64,000 nucleotides of DNA, from positions 1 through 64,000 of the forward strand of contig NW_026577902.1 of assembly GCF_029407905.1 (NCBI RefSeq). The letters run 5' to 3'. This DNA is from Bubalus kerabau (lineage: Eukaryota; Chordata; Mammalia; Artiodactyla; Bovidae). Made by a program: the position numbers and the translations under genes. Below the pieces are notes generated by a model. That model ran no database searches, was not told where the DNA came from, and saw only the letters and a list, made by a program, of their open reading frames with translations. Shown piece by piece: positions 46,201 to 60,149 of the stretch; positions within the stretch are counted from its first letter, which is position 1; every line of letters begins with the position of its first letter.

Positions 46201-49200
46201 CCCCCATCAGCGCTAGATGAGGCCCTTGCCCGCTACAGCGACTCAAGAGAAGTCCCACTTTCTGTCTTGAAGTGCGAAACGGTACTTGGCACCCTTGATG
46301 CAATCTCAAAATTCCCCGACATACCGGTCTCACTCGAAAGGAACACCGAGGTTCCCGGAACCATTTCATTTGAGCTCCTTCTCCCCTCGTGATCGCGACA
46401 GGAGTGTCGATTCCCCTGCTATGTCTGGAAGGGGTTCCCGACCTTTCCAGTGCGCCTAAGGATGAGGCAGGTCTCAGGAGGAAATTCGAGACATAGCCTC
46501 GTGGGTGGTGCCACAAGCCGAAAGACCCCGATTTCCCGGTCTGCTCTTGATAAGAACGTGATGCCGTGACACCTTTACGAAGGAAAACCTGTGGATGAAA
46601 GCACAACACGAAGGGGCACTGACACCGTGCATCGTCCAGAAAAACCCGCAGGTTACAAACACAGTTCAACAAGTGGTCTGTCACCCCGTGAACAACTCGA
46701 CAGGCAAGTGGAGTTCCATTCCTCCACACAAGACGAGACCTGATTTTCTGTACCAACTCTGCAGGGAAACTGCGATCCGAGTCAGTACCAGCGACAGGAA
46801 ACCCAGGAGAGGAAACATGAGGTTCCTGCCTCCACTCGAGATGAGGCTCTCATCCATTGCACCAAACCCAGTGGAGTCCAGAGAGGCCCCTCCCAACTCC
46901 ACAGTACCCCTGACTTCTCAGAGGCACCCGGAGAAGCTCCATGAGGTCACCGGCACATGTCGAGGGAACCCAGGGTTTCCTGCCACAATGGGAAAAAGAC
47001 CTCGAGAGTCCTACTTCAACGTGTCTTGAAGCCCGAATCTGCTTCCATGGCTCTATAGAAATGACACGCACCCCCTCGCCACGCACATGGAGACCTGACT
47101 TCCCTGGCGCCATAAGAGAGGCTCCCTGAGCTCCCTGTCGTACCTCGTGAGAAACCCCACACTGACGCCGCAGCTTGAGAGAACTCACCATACGCCCCTG
47201 TCATCGCGAGATGAGGGCCTTCTTTTCCTGCATGGCCTGGAGAGGAATCCCGAATCCTCTTTCCAAACTCCACAGGAGGCTTGACTCCCTTTAGGCCACT
47301 TAGTGGGCTCCAAGAGATACCCGTCGCGACTCGAGAGGAGAATTGAGTCCTTTGCTTCCCCTCGAGACAAGGCCTGACTCACCAGGTGGGTCTGGAATGC
47401 AACCCCGAGATCCCTGTCTCCCCTGGAGAGGAACATTAGGTCCTGGAAACAAGCCTAGATGAGGTCTCTTTTGCCCTTCTGTAACTCGAGAGCAATCCCC
47501 CGCTCTCCCTGACAACTCGAATGGAAGATTGGACTTCCCTGGGCCAACACAAGAGGAAGCCTGAATTCCCCTTCGTAACTCGAGAATCCCGCCGCAACTC
47601 GAGAAAAAGCACTTGGTTCGCTCGTCATCACAAGATGAGGCCCTTGCCCGCTACAGCTTCTCAAGAAAAGTCCCACGTTCCGTCTTGAAGTGCAAAACGA
47701 TACTTGACACCCTTGATGTGACCCCAAAAGTTCCCCGAAATATCGGTCTCACTCGAGGTGAACACCGAGGTTCCCGGCACCAGGTTATCTGAGCCCCTTC
47801 TCCCCTCCTGTTCGTGATAGGAGGGTCACTTCCCCTGCTTTGTTTGTAAGGGGTTCCCGACCTTCACGGGGCACTGCAGGATGAGGTCAGTCTCACGAGG
47901 AAATTCGAGACGTAGCTCGCGGGTGGTACCACATGCCAAAAGACTATGATTTCCCGGTACGCTCTTGATAAGAACCCGATGCCTGGACACCTCTTAGAAG
48001 GCAACCCTGTGGATGAAGGCACAACACAAAGGGGCACTGACACCCTCGTGCATCGTCCGGAAAAACCCGCAGGTTCCACATACAGCTCAACAAGTGGCTT
48101 GTCACCCCTGAAGAACTCGAAAGGCAAGTGGGGTTTCATTCCTCTACACAAGACGATGCCTGACTCTCCTGTCCCAACTCTGCAGGGACTTTGCGATCCG
48201 AATCAGACCAGCGCCAGTGAAGTCACGAGAGGAACGCTGAGGTTCCTGCCTCCACTCGAGATTAGGACCTCTTCCATTGCACGAAACCGAGTGGAGTCCC
48301 GAGAGACGCGTCCCAGCTCCACAGTATCCCTGACTTCTCAGAGGCACCCTGAGAAGCTCCCTGAGGTCACCAGCACAATTCGAGTGAGCCCAGGGTTTAC
48401 TGCCGCCACCATAGAAAGAACTCAAGAGTCCTTCTTCAACGCGTTTTGAGGCCTGATTCCCCTACCATGACTCGAGGGCAATGACGCGCTCCCTCTGCTA
48501 CACTCATGAAGCCCTGACTTCCCTGGCGCCACACGAGAGGCTCCCTGAGCTCCCCGTCATACCTCGTGAGAAACCAAACACTAGCGCCACAGATAGAGAA
48601 AACCCACGAGACGCCCCCATTTTCGCGAGATGACGGCCTTCTTTCTAGCATGGCCTGGAGAGCAATCCCGAGTCCTCTCTCCAAACTCCACAGTAGGCTT
48701 GACTCCCTTTTGGTCACTCAGTGGACTCCAAGACATACCCGTCGCGACTCGAGAGGAGAGCGGAGTCTTTTCCTTCCCCTCGAGGCGAGGCCTGACTCCT
48801 CGGGTGTGTCTGATATGTGAACCGGAGATCCCTGTCGCCCCTGGAGAGAAACATTAGGTCCTGGACACAAGCCTAGATGAGGTCTCTTTTTTCCTGCAGT
48901 GACTCGAGAGCAATCCCCAACTCTCCCTCGCAACTCGAATGGAAGACTGGACTTCCCTGGGCCAACAGAAGAGGAAGCCTGAATTTCCCGTTGTAACTCA
49001 AGAATCCCGCCACAACTCGAGAAAAACCACGTCGTTCCCTCTTCATCGCAAGATGCGGCCATTGCCGCTACAGCGTCTCAAAAGAAGTCTTACGTTCCAT
49101 CTTGAAGTGCGATACGGTACTTGGCACCTTTGATGCGACCCCAAAAGTTCCCCAACACACTGGTCTCACTGGAGGGGAACACCGAGGTTCCCGGCATCAC

Positions 49201-52200
49201 CTCATCTGTGCCCCTTCTCCCCTCCTGATCGAGACAGGAGGGTCGATTCCCCTGCTTTGTCTGCAAGGGCTTCCGACCTTCCCGGCGCACCTCAGGATGA
49301 GGCCGGTCTCACTAGGAAATTCGAGACATAGCCTGGTGGGTGGTGCCACATGCGGAAAGAGCCCGATTTCCCGGTCCGCTCTTAATAAGAACCCGATGCC
49401 AGGACACCTCTTCGAAAGCAAACCTGTGGATGAATGCACAACACGAAGGGGTACTGACATCCCCATGCATAGTACGGAAAAACACGCAGATTCCAAACAC
49501 AGATCGACAAGTGTCCTGTCATCCCTTGAAGAACTAGAGAGGCATGCGGAGTTCCGTTCCTCCACACAAGAGAAGGCCTGACTCTCCTTTCCCAACTCTG
49601 CAGGGACCGTGCGATCGGAGTCAGAAATGTAGATGAAACCTGACGTTCCTGCATCAACTCGAAATGAGGCCCTCTTCCATTGCGCCATACCCAGTGGAGT
49701 CCCGAGAGGCCCCTAAAACTCCACAGTATCCCTGATTCTCAGAGGCACCCTCAGAAGCTCTCTGCGGTCACTGGCACAAGTCGAGTGAACCCAGGGTTTC
49801 CTGCTGCATTCTGAGAAAGACCTTGAGAGTCCTTCTTTACCGCGTCTTGAGGCCCGATACCCTACCATGACTGGAGAGCAATGACGCATTCCCCTCGCCA
49901 CGCCCATTGAAACCTAACTTCCCTGGCGCCACACGAGAGGCTCCCTGCGCTCCCCGTCCTACCTCATGAAAACCCCACACTGGCACCGCCGCTCGAGAAA
50001 ACTCACGAGACGCCCCCATCATCGTAAGATGAGGGCCTTCTTTTCCTACATGACCTAGAGAGCAATCCCGAGTCCACTCTCCAAACTCCACTGGAGGCCT
50101 GACTCCCTTTAGGCCACTCAGTAGCCTCCAAGAGATACACGTCGCTACTCTAGAGGAGAGCAGAGTCCGTTGCTTCCCCTCGAGCCGAGGCCTGACTACT
50201 TGGGTGAGTCTGGAATGGGATCCCGAGATCTGTGTTGCCCCTGTAGAGGAAAACTCGGTCCTGGACACAAGCCTAAATGAGGTCTTTTTTGTCCTGCATT
50301 GACTCAAGTGCAATCCCCAGCTCTCCCTCGCAACTCGAATGGATGATTGGACTTCCCTGGGCCAACACAAGAGGAAGCCTGTATTCCCCATTGTAATTCG
50401 AGAATCCCGCGGCAACTGGAGAAAAACAACGTGGCTCCTCCATCATCGAAATATGAGGCCCCTGTCAGCTATAGCGTCTCCAGGGAAGTCCCATGTTGTG
50501 TCTTGAAGTGTGAAACGGTACTTGGCACCCTTGATGCGACCCCCAAATTTCCCTGACACCCCGGTCTCACTCGAGGAGAACATGGAGGTTCCCAGCACCG
50601 CTTCAGCTGAGCCTCTTCTCCCCTCCTGATGGCGACAGGAGGGTCGATTCCCCTGCTTTGTCTGGAAGGGGTTCCCAGACTTCCCGGCGAACCTCAGGAT
50701 GAGGCCAGTCTCACGAGGGAAGTCGAGACGTAGCCTCGTGGGTTGTGCCACATGCCGAAAGACCCCGATTTCCTGGTCCGCTATTGATAAGATCCCGATG
50801 CCCGGTCACCTCTTCGAAGGTAACCCTGTGGATGAAGGCACAACACGAAGGGGCACTGACACCCCTGTGCATCGTCCCCCAAAACCGCAGGTTCCACATA
50901 CAACTCGACAGGTGGCCTGTCATCCCGTGAACAACTCGAGAGGCAAGCGGAGTTCCATTACTCCACACAAGACGAGGTCTGACTCTCCTGTCCCAACTCT
51001 GCAGGGACCCTGCTATCCGAGTCAGAAATGGAGAGGAACCCTGACGTTACTGCCTCAATCCGAGATTAGGTCCTCTTCAATTGCACCAGTCCCTGTGATG
51101 TCCCGAGAAGCCCCTCTCAACTCCACAGTATCCCTGACTTCTCAGAGGAACCCCGCTAAGCTCCCTGAGGTTATGGGCACAAGTTGAGGGAACCCAGGGT
51201 TTCCTGCCACACCCCGAGAAAGACCTCGAGAGTTCTTCTTCGAAGCGTCTTGAGGCTTGATTCCCCTACCATGACTCGAGAGCAATGAGGCGCTCCCCCA
51301 CGCCACGTCCATGGAGACCTGACTTCCGTGGCACCACAGGAGTCTCCCTGAGCTCCCCGTCCTATCCCGTGAGAAACCCCAACCAGGCACTGCACCTTGA
51401 GAAAACCCACGAGACGCCCCCGTCATCGCGAGATGAGGGCCTTCTTTTCCTGCATGGCCTAGAGAGCAATCCCGAGTCCTCTGTCCAAACTCCACAGGAG
51501 GCTTAACTCCATTTAGGCCACTCTTGGGCTCCAAGGGATACCCGTCGCGACTCGAGAGGAGAGCGGAGTCCATTCATTCCCTTCGAGACGAGGCCTGACT
51601 CCCCGGGTGAGTCTGGAATGCAACCCCGAGATCCCTGTCGCCCCTGGAGAGAAAAACTCGGTCCTGGACACAAACCTAGATGAGCTCTATTTTGCCCTGC
51701 AGTGACTCGAGAGCAATCTCCAGCTCTCACTTGCAACTCGAATGGAAGATTGGACTTCCCTGGGCCAACACAAGAGGAAACCTGTATTCCCCATCGTAAG
51801 TCAAGAATCCTGCCGCAACTCGAGAAAAAACACGTGGGTCCCCCGTCAGCGCTAGATGAGGCCCTTGCCCACTACAGCATCTCAAGAGAAGTCCCAGGTT
51901 CCGTCTTGAAGTGCGAAACGGTACTTGGCACCCTTAATGCAACCAGAAAAGTTACCCGACTTTCACTCAAGGAGAGCACCGAGGTTCCCGGCACTACTTC
52001 ATCTGAGCCCTTTCTCTCCTCCTGATCCCGAAAGTAGGGTCGATTCCCCTGCTTTGTTTGGAAAGGGTTCCCGGACTTTCCTGCGCGCCTCAGGATGAGG
52101 CCGGTCTCACGAGAAAATTCGAGACGTAGCCTAGTGGGTGGTGCAACATGCTGAAAGACCCCAATTTCCCGGTCCGCACTTGAGGAGAACACGATACCCG

Positions 52201-55200
52201 GACACCTCTTCGAAGGCAACCTTGTGGATGAAGGCACAACAGGAAGGAGCACTGATGCCCCCGTGCATCTCCGAAAAACCCGCAGGTTCCACACACATCA
52301 CGAAAAGTGGTGTTATCCTTGAACAACTTGAGATGTAAGCGGAGTTCCATTCCTCCGCAGAACACGAGACCTGACACTCCTGAGCAAACTCAACAGGGAC
52401 CCTGCGATCTGAGTCACATCCGGCCTCCAGGAAGTCAGGAGCAGAACCCTGAGGTTCCTGCCTCAACTCGAGATGAGGCCCACTTCCATTGCACCAAACC
52501 CAAAGGAGTCCCGAGAGGCCTCTCCCAAATCCACAGTATCCCTGACTTCTCAGAGGCACCCTGAGACGCTCCCTGAGGTCACCGGCACAAGTCAAGGGAA
52601 CCCAGGGTTTCCTGCCGCAACCCTAGAAAGACATCAAGAGTTCTTTTTCAACCCGTCATGAGGCCCGATTCCCCTACCCTGACTTGAGAGCAATGACGCG
52701 CTCCCCCTTGCCCCGCCCATGGAGACCTGACTTCCCTGTTGCCACACGAGAGGCTACCTGAACTCCCCGTCGTACCTCGTGAGAAACCCCACACTGGCGC
52801 TGCAGCTCGAGAAAACCCATGAGACGCCCCCGTCATCTCGAGATGTGGGCCTTCTTTTCCTGCATGGCCTGGAGAGCAATCCCGAGTCCTCTCTCCAAAC
52901 TGAAGAGGAGGGTTGACTCCCTTTAGACCACTCAGTGGGCTCCAAGAGATACGCGTCGCAACTCGAGAGGATAGCCAAGTCCTTTGCTTCCCCTCGAGAC
53001 GAGGCCTAACTCCCCGGGTGAGTCTGTAAAGCAAACCCGAGATCCCTGTCGCCCTTGGAGAGGATCACTGGGTCCTGAACACAAGGCTAGATGAGGTCGC
53101 TTTTGCCCTGCAGTAACTCGAGAGCACTCCCCAGCTTTCCCTCGCAACCCGAATGGAAGATTGGACCTCCCTGGGCCAACACAAGAGGAAGCCTGAATTC
53201 CCAGTAGTAATTCGAGAATTCCGCCTCAACTTGAGAAAAACCACGTGGTTCCCCCGTCATTGCAAGATGAGGCCCTTGCCCGCTCCAGCGTCTCAAGAGT
53301 AGTCCCACGTTCTGTCTTCAAGTGCGAAATGATATTTGGCACCCTTAATGCTACCCCAAAAGTTCCCCGACATACGGGTCGCACTAGAGGGGAACACCGA
53401 GGTTCCTGGCACCACTTCATCTGAGCCCCTTCTCCCCTCCTGATTGCGAAAGGAGGGTCAATTCCCCTGCTTTGTCTGCAAAGGGTTCCCGACCTTCTCC
53501 ACGCACCTCAGATGAGGCTGTCTCACGAGGAAATTCGAGACGTAGCCTCGATGGTGGTGCCACATGCCGAAAGACCGCGATTTCCCGATCCGCTCTTGAT
53601 AAGAACGCGATGCCCAGACACCTATTCGAAGATAGTGTGGATGAAGGCACAACACGAAGGGGCACTGACACCCCCGTGCATCGTCCGGAAAAGACTGCAG
53701 GTTACTCATACAGCTCAACAAGTGCCTGTCACCCAGTGAACAACTCGAGAGGCAAGCGCAGGTCCATTTCTGCACACAAGACAAGGCCTGACTCACCTCT
53801 CCCAACTATGCAGGGGGCTGCGATCGGAATCAGAAATGGAGAGGAACCCTGAGGTTCCTGCCTCCCCTTGAGATGAGGCCCCCTTCCATTTCACCAAACC
53901 CAGTGGAGTCCTGAAAGGTCTTTCCCAACTCCACAGTATCCCTGACTTCTCAGAGGCACCCGGAGAATCTCCCTGAGGTCACCGGCACAAGTCGAGGGAA
54001 CCCAGGTATTCTTGCCAAGACCCGAGAGAGATCTTGAGAGTCCTTCAACGCGTCTAGAGGCCTGATTCCCCTACCATGACTCGAGAGCAATGACGCGCTC
54101 CCCCTCGCCACACGCATCGAGACCTAACTTCCCTGGCACCACACAAGAGGCTCCCTGAGCTCCCCGTCGTACCTCCTGAGAAACCAACACAGGCGCTGCA
54201 GCTCGGTAAAACCACCGAGACCCCCCCCCCGTCATCGTGAGATGAGGGCCTTCTTTTCCTGCATGTCCTGGAGTGCAATCCCGAGTCCTCTCTCCAAACT
54301 CCAAAGGAGGCTTGACTCCCTTTAGGTCACTCAGTGGGCTCCAAGAGATACCCGTCGATACTCAGGAGGAGAGCGGTGTCCTTTGCTTCCCCTCGAGATA
54401 AGGCCTGACTACGAGGGTGAGTCTGGAATGGAACCCTGGATCCCTGTCGCCCCTGGAGAGGAACCTTAGGTCCTGGACAAAAGCCTAGAGGAGGTCTCTT
54501 TGGCCCTGCAGTGACTCAAGCGCAACCCCTAGCTTTCCCTTGCAACTCGAATGGAAGATTGGCCTTTCTGAGCCAACACAAGAGGAAGCCTGAATTTCCA
54601 GTTGTAATTTGAGAAACCCGCCGCAACTCGAGAAAAATCACGTGGTTCCCCGTATTGCAAGATGAGGCCCTTGCCCCCTACAGCGTCTCAAGAGAAGTCT
54701 CACATTCCGTCTTGAAGTGCAAAACAGTACTTGGCACCCTTGATGCGACCCCAAAAGTTCCCCTATATACCGATCTCACTAGAGGGGACACTGAAGTTTC
54801 CGGCACCACTTCATCTGAGGCCTTTCTCCTCTCCTGATCGCGATAGGAGGGTCGATTCCACTGCTTTGTCTCGAAGGGATTCCCGACCTTCCCGGCACAC
54901 CTCAGGATGAGGCCGGTCTCACGAGGAAATTCGAGAGGTAGCCTCGAGGGCCATACTACATGCCGAAAGACCCCGATTCTATGGTCCACTTTTGATCAAA
55001 ACCAGACTCCTGGACACCTCTTCGAAGGCAAGCCTGTGGATGAAGGCACAACACGTAGGGGCACTGACACCCCGTGCATCTTCCGGAAAAACCCGCAGGT
55101 TCCTCACACGGCTCCACAAGTGGTCTGTCACCTCGTGAACAACTCGAGAAGCAAGCGGAGTTCCATTCCTCCACACAAGACGATGCCTGACTCTCCTGTC

Positions 55201-58200
55201 ACAACTCTAGGGACCTTGCGCACCGAGTCAGAAATGGAGAGGAAGCCTGAGGTTCCTGCCTCCACTCAAGATGAGGCCCTTTTCCATTGCCACAAAACCA
55301 GTGGAGTCCCGAGAGGCCCGTCCCAAATCCACAGTATGCCTGACTTCTCAGAGGCACCCTGAGAAGCTCCCTAAGGTCACCGGCAGAAGTCGACGGAACC
55401 CAGGGTTTCCTGCCGCAACCCGAGAAAGACCTTGAGAGTCCTGCTTTAACGTGTCTTGAGGCCCGATTCCCATATCATATCTCGAGAGCAATGACGCGCT
55501 CCACCTTGCCATGCGCATGGAGACCTGAATTCCCTGGTGCCACACGAAAGGCTCCCTGAGCTTCCCGTCGCACCTCGTCAGAAACCGCACACTGGCACCG
55601 CAGCTCGAGAAAACCAACAAGACGCCCCTGTCATCGCGAGATGAGGGTCTTCTTTTCCTGCATGGCCTGGAGAGCAATCCTGAGTCCTCTCTCCAAACTC
55701 CACAGGGGGCTTGACTCCCTTTAGGCCACTCAGTGGGCTCCAAGAGACACCTGTGGTGACTCAAGAGGAGAGCGGGGTCCTTTGCTTCCCCTCGAGTCGA
55801 GCTCTGACTCCCAGGATGCTTCTGGAATGCAACCCCGAGATCGCTGTCGGCCCTGGAGAGGAATATTAGGTCCTGGACACAAGCCTAGATGAGGTCTCTT
55901 TTGCCCTGCAGTGACTCAAGAGCAAACCCCAGCTCTTCCTCGAAACTCGAATGGAAGATTGGACTTCCCTGGGCCAACACAAGAGGAAGCCTGAATTCCC
56001 CGTCGTAACTCGAGAATCCCGCCGCACCTTGAGAAAAACCACATGATTCCCCCGTCATCCCAAGATGAGGCCCTTGCCCTCTACAGCGTGTCAAGAGAAG
56101 CCCCAAGTCCGTATTGAAGTGCAAAACGGTACTTGGCACCCTTGAAGTGACCCCAAAAGTTTCCCGACACACCGGTCCCACTCGAGGGGAACACCGAGGT
56201 TCCCGGCACGACTTCAACTGAGCCCTTTCACTCCTCCTGATCGTGACAAGATGGTCGATTCCCCTGCTTTGTCTGGAAGGGGTTCCCGATCTTCATGGCG
56301 CACCTCAGGATGACACCAGTCTAATGAAGAAATTCGAGACGTAGCCTCATGGATGGTGCCACGTTCTGAAAGACCCCGATTTCCTGCTCTGCTATTGATA
56401 AGAACCCGATGTCCGGACACCTCTTTGAAGGCAACCCTGTGGATGAAGGCACAACACGAAGGGGCACTGACCCCCTCATGCATCTTACGGAAAAAACCGA
56501 AGGTTCCACTCACAGCTCGACAAATGGTCTGTTATCCTGTGAACAACTCGAGAGGCAAGTGGAGTTCCATTCCTCCACACAAGACGAGGCCTGACTCTCC
56601 TGTCCCAACTCTTCAGGGACCCTGTGGTCGGAGTTTGAAATGGAGAGGAACCCTTAGGTTCCTGCCTCAACTCGAGATGAGAACCTTTGCCATTGCACCA
56701 AACCCAGTGGAGTTCCGAGAGCGCCTCCCAAGTCCACAGTATGCCTGACTTCTCAGAGGCACCCTGAGAAGCTCCCTGAGGTCACCGGTACAAGTCGAGG
56801 GAACCCAGGGTTTCCTGCCGCAACCTGAGAAAGACCTCGAGACTCCTTCTTCAACGCGTCTTGAGTCCCGATTTCCCTACCATGACTCGAGAGCATTTAT
56901 GGGCTCCTCCTCATCACACGCATAGACACCTGACTTTCCTGGCACCACACGAGAGGCTCCCTGAGCTCCCCGTCATACCTCGTGAGAAAACTCATACTTG
57001 CGCTCCAACTCGAGAAAACCCACAAGACGCCCCCGTCATTGCGAGCTGAGGGCCTTCTTTCCTGTATGGCCTGGAGAGCAATCCCGAGTCCTCTCTCCAA
57101 CTCCACAGGAGGCTTGGCTCCCTGGAGGCCACTCAGTGGGCTCCAAGAGATACCTATCGCGACCCAGGAGGATATCAGAATCCTTTGCTTCCCCTCGAGC
57201 CAAGGCCTGACTCACTGGGTGAGTCTGGAATGCGTCCCCGTGATCCCTATCGCCCCTGGAGAGGAACATTAGGTCCTGAACACAAGCATAGATGAGGTCT
57301 ATTTTGACCTGCCGTGACTTGAGAGCAATTCCCACCCAGCTCTCCCTGGCAACTCGAATGGAAGAATGGACTTCCCTGGGCCAACAGAAGAGGAAACCTG
57401 AATTCCCCGTCGTAAGTCAACAATCCCATCGCAACTCGAAAAAAACCACGTGGTTTCCCCTTCATCACAAGATGAGGGCCTTGCCCGCCACAGCGTCTCA
57501 AGAGAAGTCCCACGTTTCATCTTGAAGTTTGAAACAGTATTTGGCAAGCTTCGTGAGACCCCAAAAGTTCCCTGACATACCGGTCTCACTCAAGGGGAAC
57601 ACCGAGGTTCCCGGCACCACTTCATCTGAGCCCCTTCTCCCCTCCTGATCGCGACAGTAGGGTCGATTAACCTGCTTTGTCTGGAAGGCTTTCCCGACCT
57701 TCCAGGGGCACCTCAGCATGAGGCCCGTCTCACGAGGAAATTCGAGACGTAGCCTCGTGTGTGGTGCCGCATTCCAAAAGACCCCGATTTCCTGGTCCGC
57801 TCTTAATAAGAACCCGATGCCCGCACACCACTTCGAAGGCAACCCGGTGGATGAAAGCACATCACGAAGGGGCACTGACACCCCCGTGCATTGTCTGGAA
57901 AAAACCGCAGGTTCCACACACAGCTCGACAAGTGGCCTGTCACTCCTTGAACAACTCGAGAGGCAAGCGGAGTTCCATTCCTCCACACAAGACGAGGCCT
58001 GACTCTCCTGTCCCAACTCTGCAGGGACCCTGCAATCTGAGTCAGAAATGGAGAGGAACCCTGAGGTTCCTTCCTGATCTCGAGATTAGGCCCTCTTCCA
58101 TTGCAGCAAACCCAGTGGAGTCCCGAGAGGCCTCTCCCAGCTCCATAGTATCCCTGACTTCTCAGAGGAACCCTGAGAAGCTACCTGAGGTCACAGGCAC

Positions 58201-58516
58201 AAGTCGAGGGAACCCAGGGTTTCCTGCCGCAACCCGAGAAAGACCTCGAGCGTCCTTTTTCATTGCGTTGAGCCCTGATTCCACTACCATGACTCGAGAG
58301 CAATGACGTGCGCCCCCTCGCCACTCGTATGGAGACTTGACTTCCCTGACACCACACGAGAGGCTCCCTGAGCTCCCGGTCGTACCTTGTGAGAAACCCC
58401 ACACTGGCACCGCAGCTCCAGAAAAACCACGAGACTCCCCCGACATCGCGAGATGAGGGCCTTCTTTTCCTGCATGGCCTGGAGAGCAATCCCGCGTGCT
58501 CTCTCCAAACTCCACA
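40272..58516 (+). repeat. Satellite I (1.715-type) array 2
   Basis: The same monomer as array 1 and in the same orientation. Phase marks are at about 41392, 42799, 44197, 45596, 47015, 48435, 49835, 51239, 52647, 54044, 55445, 56850 and 58259, so spacing is 1397-1420 bp, more even than in array 1. It starts in mid-monomer (cactcagtgggctcc) after satellite II-like sequence and ends in mid-monomer where the LINE-1 begins. Several monomers have a ~15-18-bp insertion after cgagtcag (for example near 46783, 48206 and 52420), also seen in array 1 near 16838 and 18257. No genes are seen; open frames repeat with the monomer. Confidence 0.93.
41420..45440 (+). repeat. Homogenised GC-rich satellite I subfamily 2 block
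   Basis: Nearly three successive monomers are almost identical to one another and richer in G+C and CpG than the rest of the array. Shared variants are gccctgaagggcgaaacggt, acacgccggggtcccccg, ccacctcttggcaagatg and tgccttccctgg. The repeated near-identity means that long minus-strand frames recur here (264, 256 and 240 codons). Subfamily 1 monomers lie on both sides, so this is a recent local amplification or a conversion tract. Confidence 0.85.
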
Positions 58517-60064
58517 AGAGAGGAGCCAAGATTGCTGAGGAGTAGGATGGGGAGAACTCTTTCCCCCCCAAACAATTTCATCAAAAGAGCATTTAAACGT
58601 TGAGTAAATTCCACAATACAACTTATGAATGATGCCAGAGGACATCAGGCACCCAGAAAAGAACCCAACTCTTGGAAAGTAGGTAGGAAAAAGTATAAAA
58701 GACAAAAAAAGAGACAAAAGAGGGAGGGAGGGATTTCCGTCCCGGGAAGATAGTCTTAAAAAGAGAAAAGTTTCCAAACACCAGGAAAGCTTTTCACTGC
58801 CAAATCTTTGCCAAGCTTTGGAAGCACAAAGGGCAACATAAGGGGGATAAAAATAAATAAACAATTAAAACTCGCAGATTGCAAGCCCTACGGTAACTCC
58901 CCCAGCCGCGAAGCAGTGCAGACGCCTGCTCACACCATTAGCAAGCAGGGGCTGGGCAGGGAGACGCGGCGCGGGCTGCATCGCTTAGAGTAAAAATCTG
59001 GCCTGAATACCCTGAGCACTATCTGAACGAAATAACTTGGGCTAGCAAACCAGACTCTGGGATATCTACCACGCAAAAAGCCAGCCCTAACCTAAGACAC
59101 CGCCAGGCCTGTGCACGGAACAAAGGACTAAACAGAGATAGCCGGCTGCAGACCTTCCCCCTCCGGTGACAGGCAGCCAGAGCCAGAAGGGGGCAATCGC
59201 AGCCCCAGAGAGACATTATCTATAAAACTGTAAGCAGCCTTCTTTGCTAACTAAAACTTCTTGGGGATCTGGACGGTCAACATCTGCCTGAGAAGGTGCG
59301 CCTGTTTTACACCCAGATAACCGAGTGGCGGGGAGGCGATAAGTCACAACATTGGCGCTCGCCAAACACCTCATCACCTGAGCTGCTCGGACCTGGGAAG
59401 AGCACAAAACGCAGGCCCAACCGAGTCTGTGCCTCTGAGGACTACCCGAGTGCCTGAACCTGAGCAGCTTGGACCTGGGAGGTGCATGAAGCCCAGGGCC
59501 AGCCTCGGATTGTTCCCAGTGGAACAACCTAGAGCCCGAGCAGTGTGGGCAGGGAGGCTACACGTGCCGTGAGCGGGGGCAGACCCAGTGTGGCTGAGGC
59601 ACTGTGAACGCACGCCAGTGTTATTTGTTTGCAGCATCCCTCCCTCCCTCCCCACAGTGCAACTGAACAAGTGAGCCTAAAAAAAAAAGTGTCCTCCACC
59701 GTCCCCTTTGTGTCAGGGCGTAAATCAGACACTGAAGAGACCAGCAAACAAAAGAAGCTATAACAGAGGGAAACGCCTTGGAAGCTACAGGCAATAGATT
59801 AAAACCCTGTGGTTACTAGGACTACATAGGAAGGCGCCTATAGATCTTGAGAAATATAAGTTGGACCAAGGAACTAGCCAAAAATGAACCGAACCCACGA
59901 TACTCACAACAAAACCAGAGAAAGTCCTAGATATATTTTTATGATCATTCTTACTTTTTTTTTAATTTTTTTAATTTTAAGTTCTCTATTGTTCATTTAA
60001 TTTTCACTTTTATAACCTATTACTTTGCAAAAAAAAGACCCTATTTTTTTCTTCTTCAGCAAAC

Positions 60065-60066
<2 letters not shown>

Positions 60067-60105
<39 letters not shown>
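60067..60105. repeat. (TA)n microsatellite
   Basis: An uninterrupted TA run of about 38 bp inside the L1 5' UTR, followed by AT-rich sequence. Confidence 0.95.
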
Positions 60106-60107
<2 letters not shown>

Positions 60108-60149
60108 ATTTTTTGACCTTGTTTTTTTGTTTTGTTTTTTTTCTTCTTT

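Noticed and set aside
6515..58516. Regular repeats with palindromic CTCGAG words, considered as a CRISPR-like or other spacer array
   Set aside because: Repeat units are ~1.4 kb with degenerate internal repeats, there are no unique spacers between short identical repeats, and the setting is a mammalian genome.
6515..58516. CENP-B box in the satellites
   Set aside because: I looked for the NTTCGNNNNANNCGGGN pattern at the TTCG words of both satellites, for example aattcgagac and cttcgaaggc. Those I checked do not satisfy the rest of the motif. A full computational scan was not possible.
59216..59747. Minus-strand frames of 98-103 codons in the L1 5' UTR, considered as an antisense ORF like primate ORF0
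   Set aside because: They are not near the L1 5' end in the way ORF0 is, lack a recognisable start context and overlap each other in different frames.
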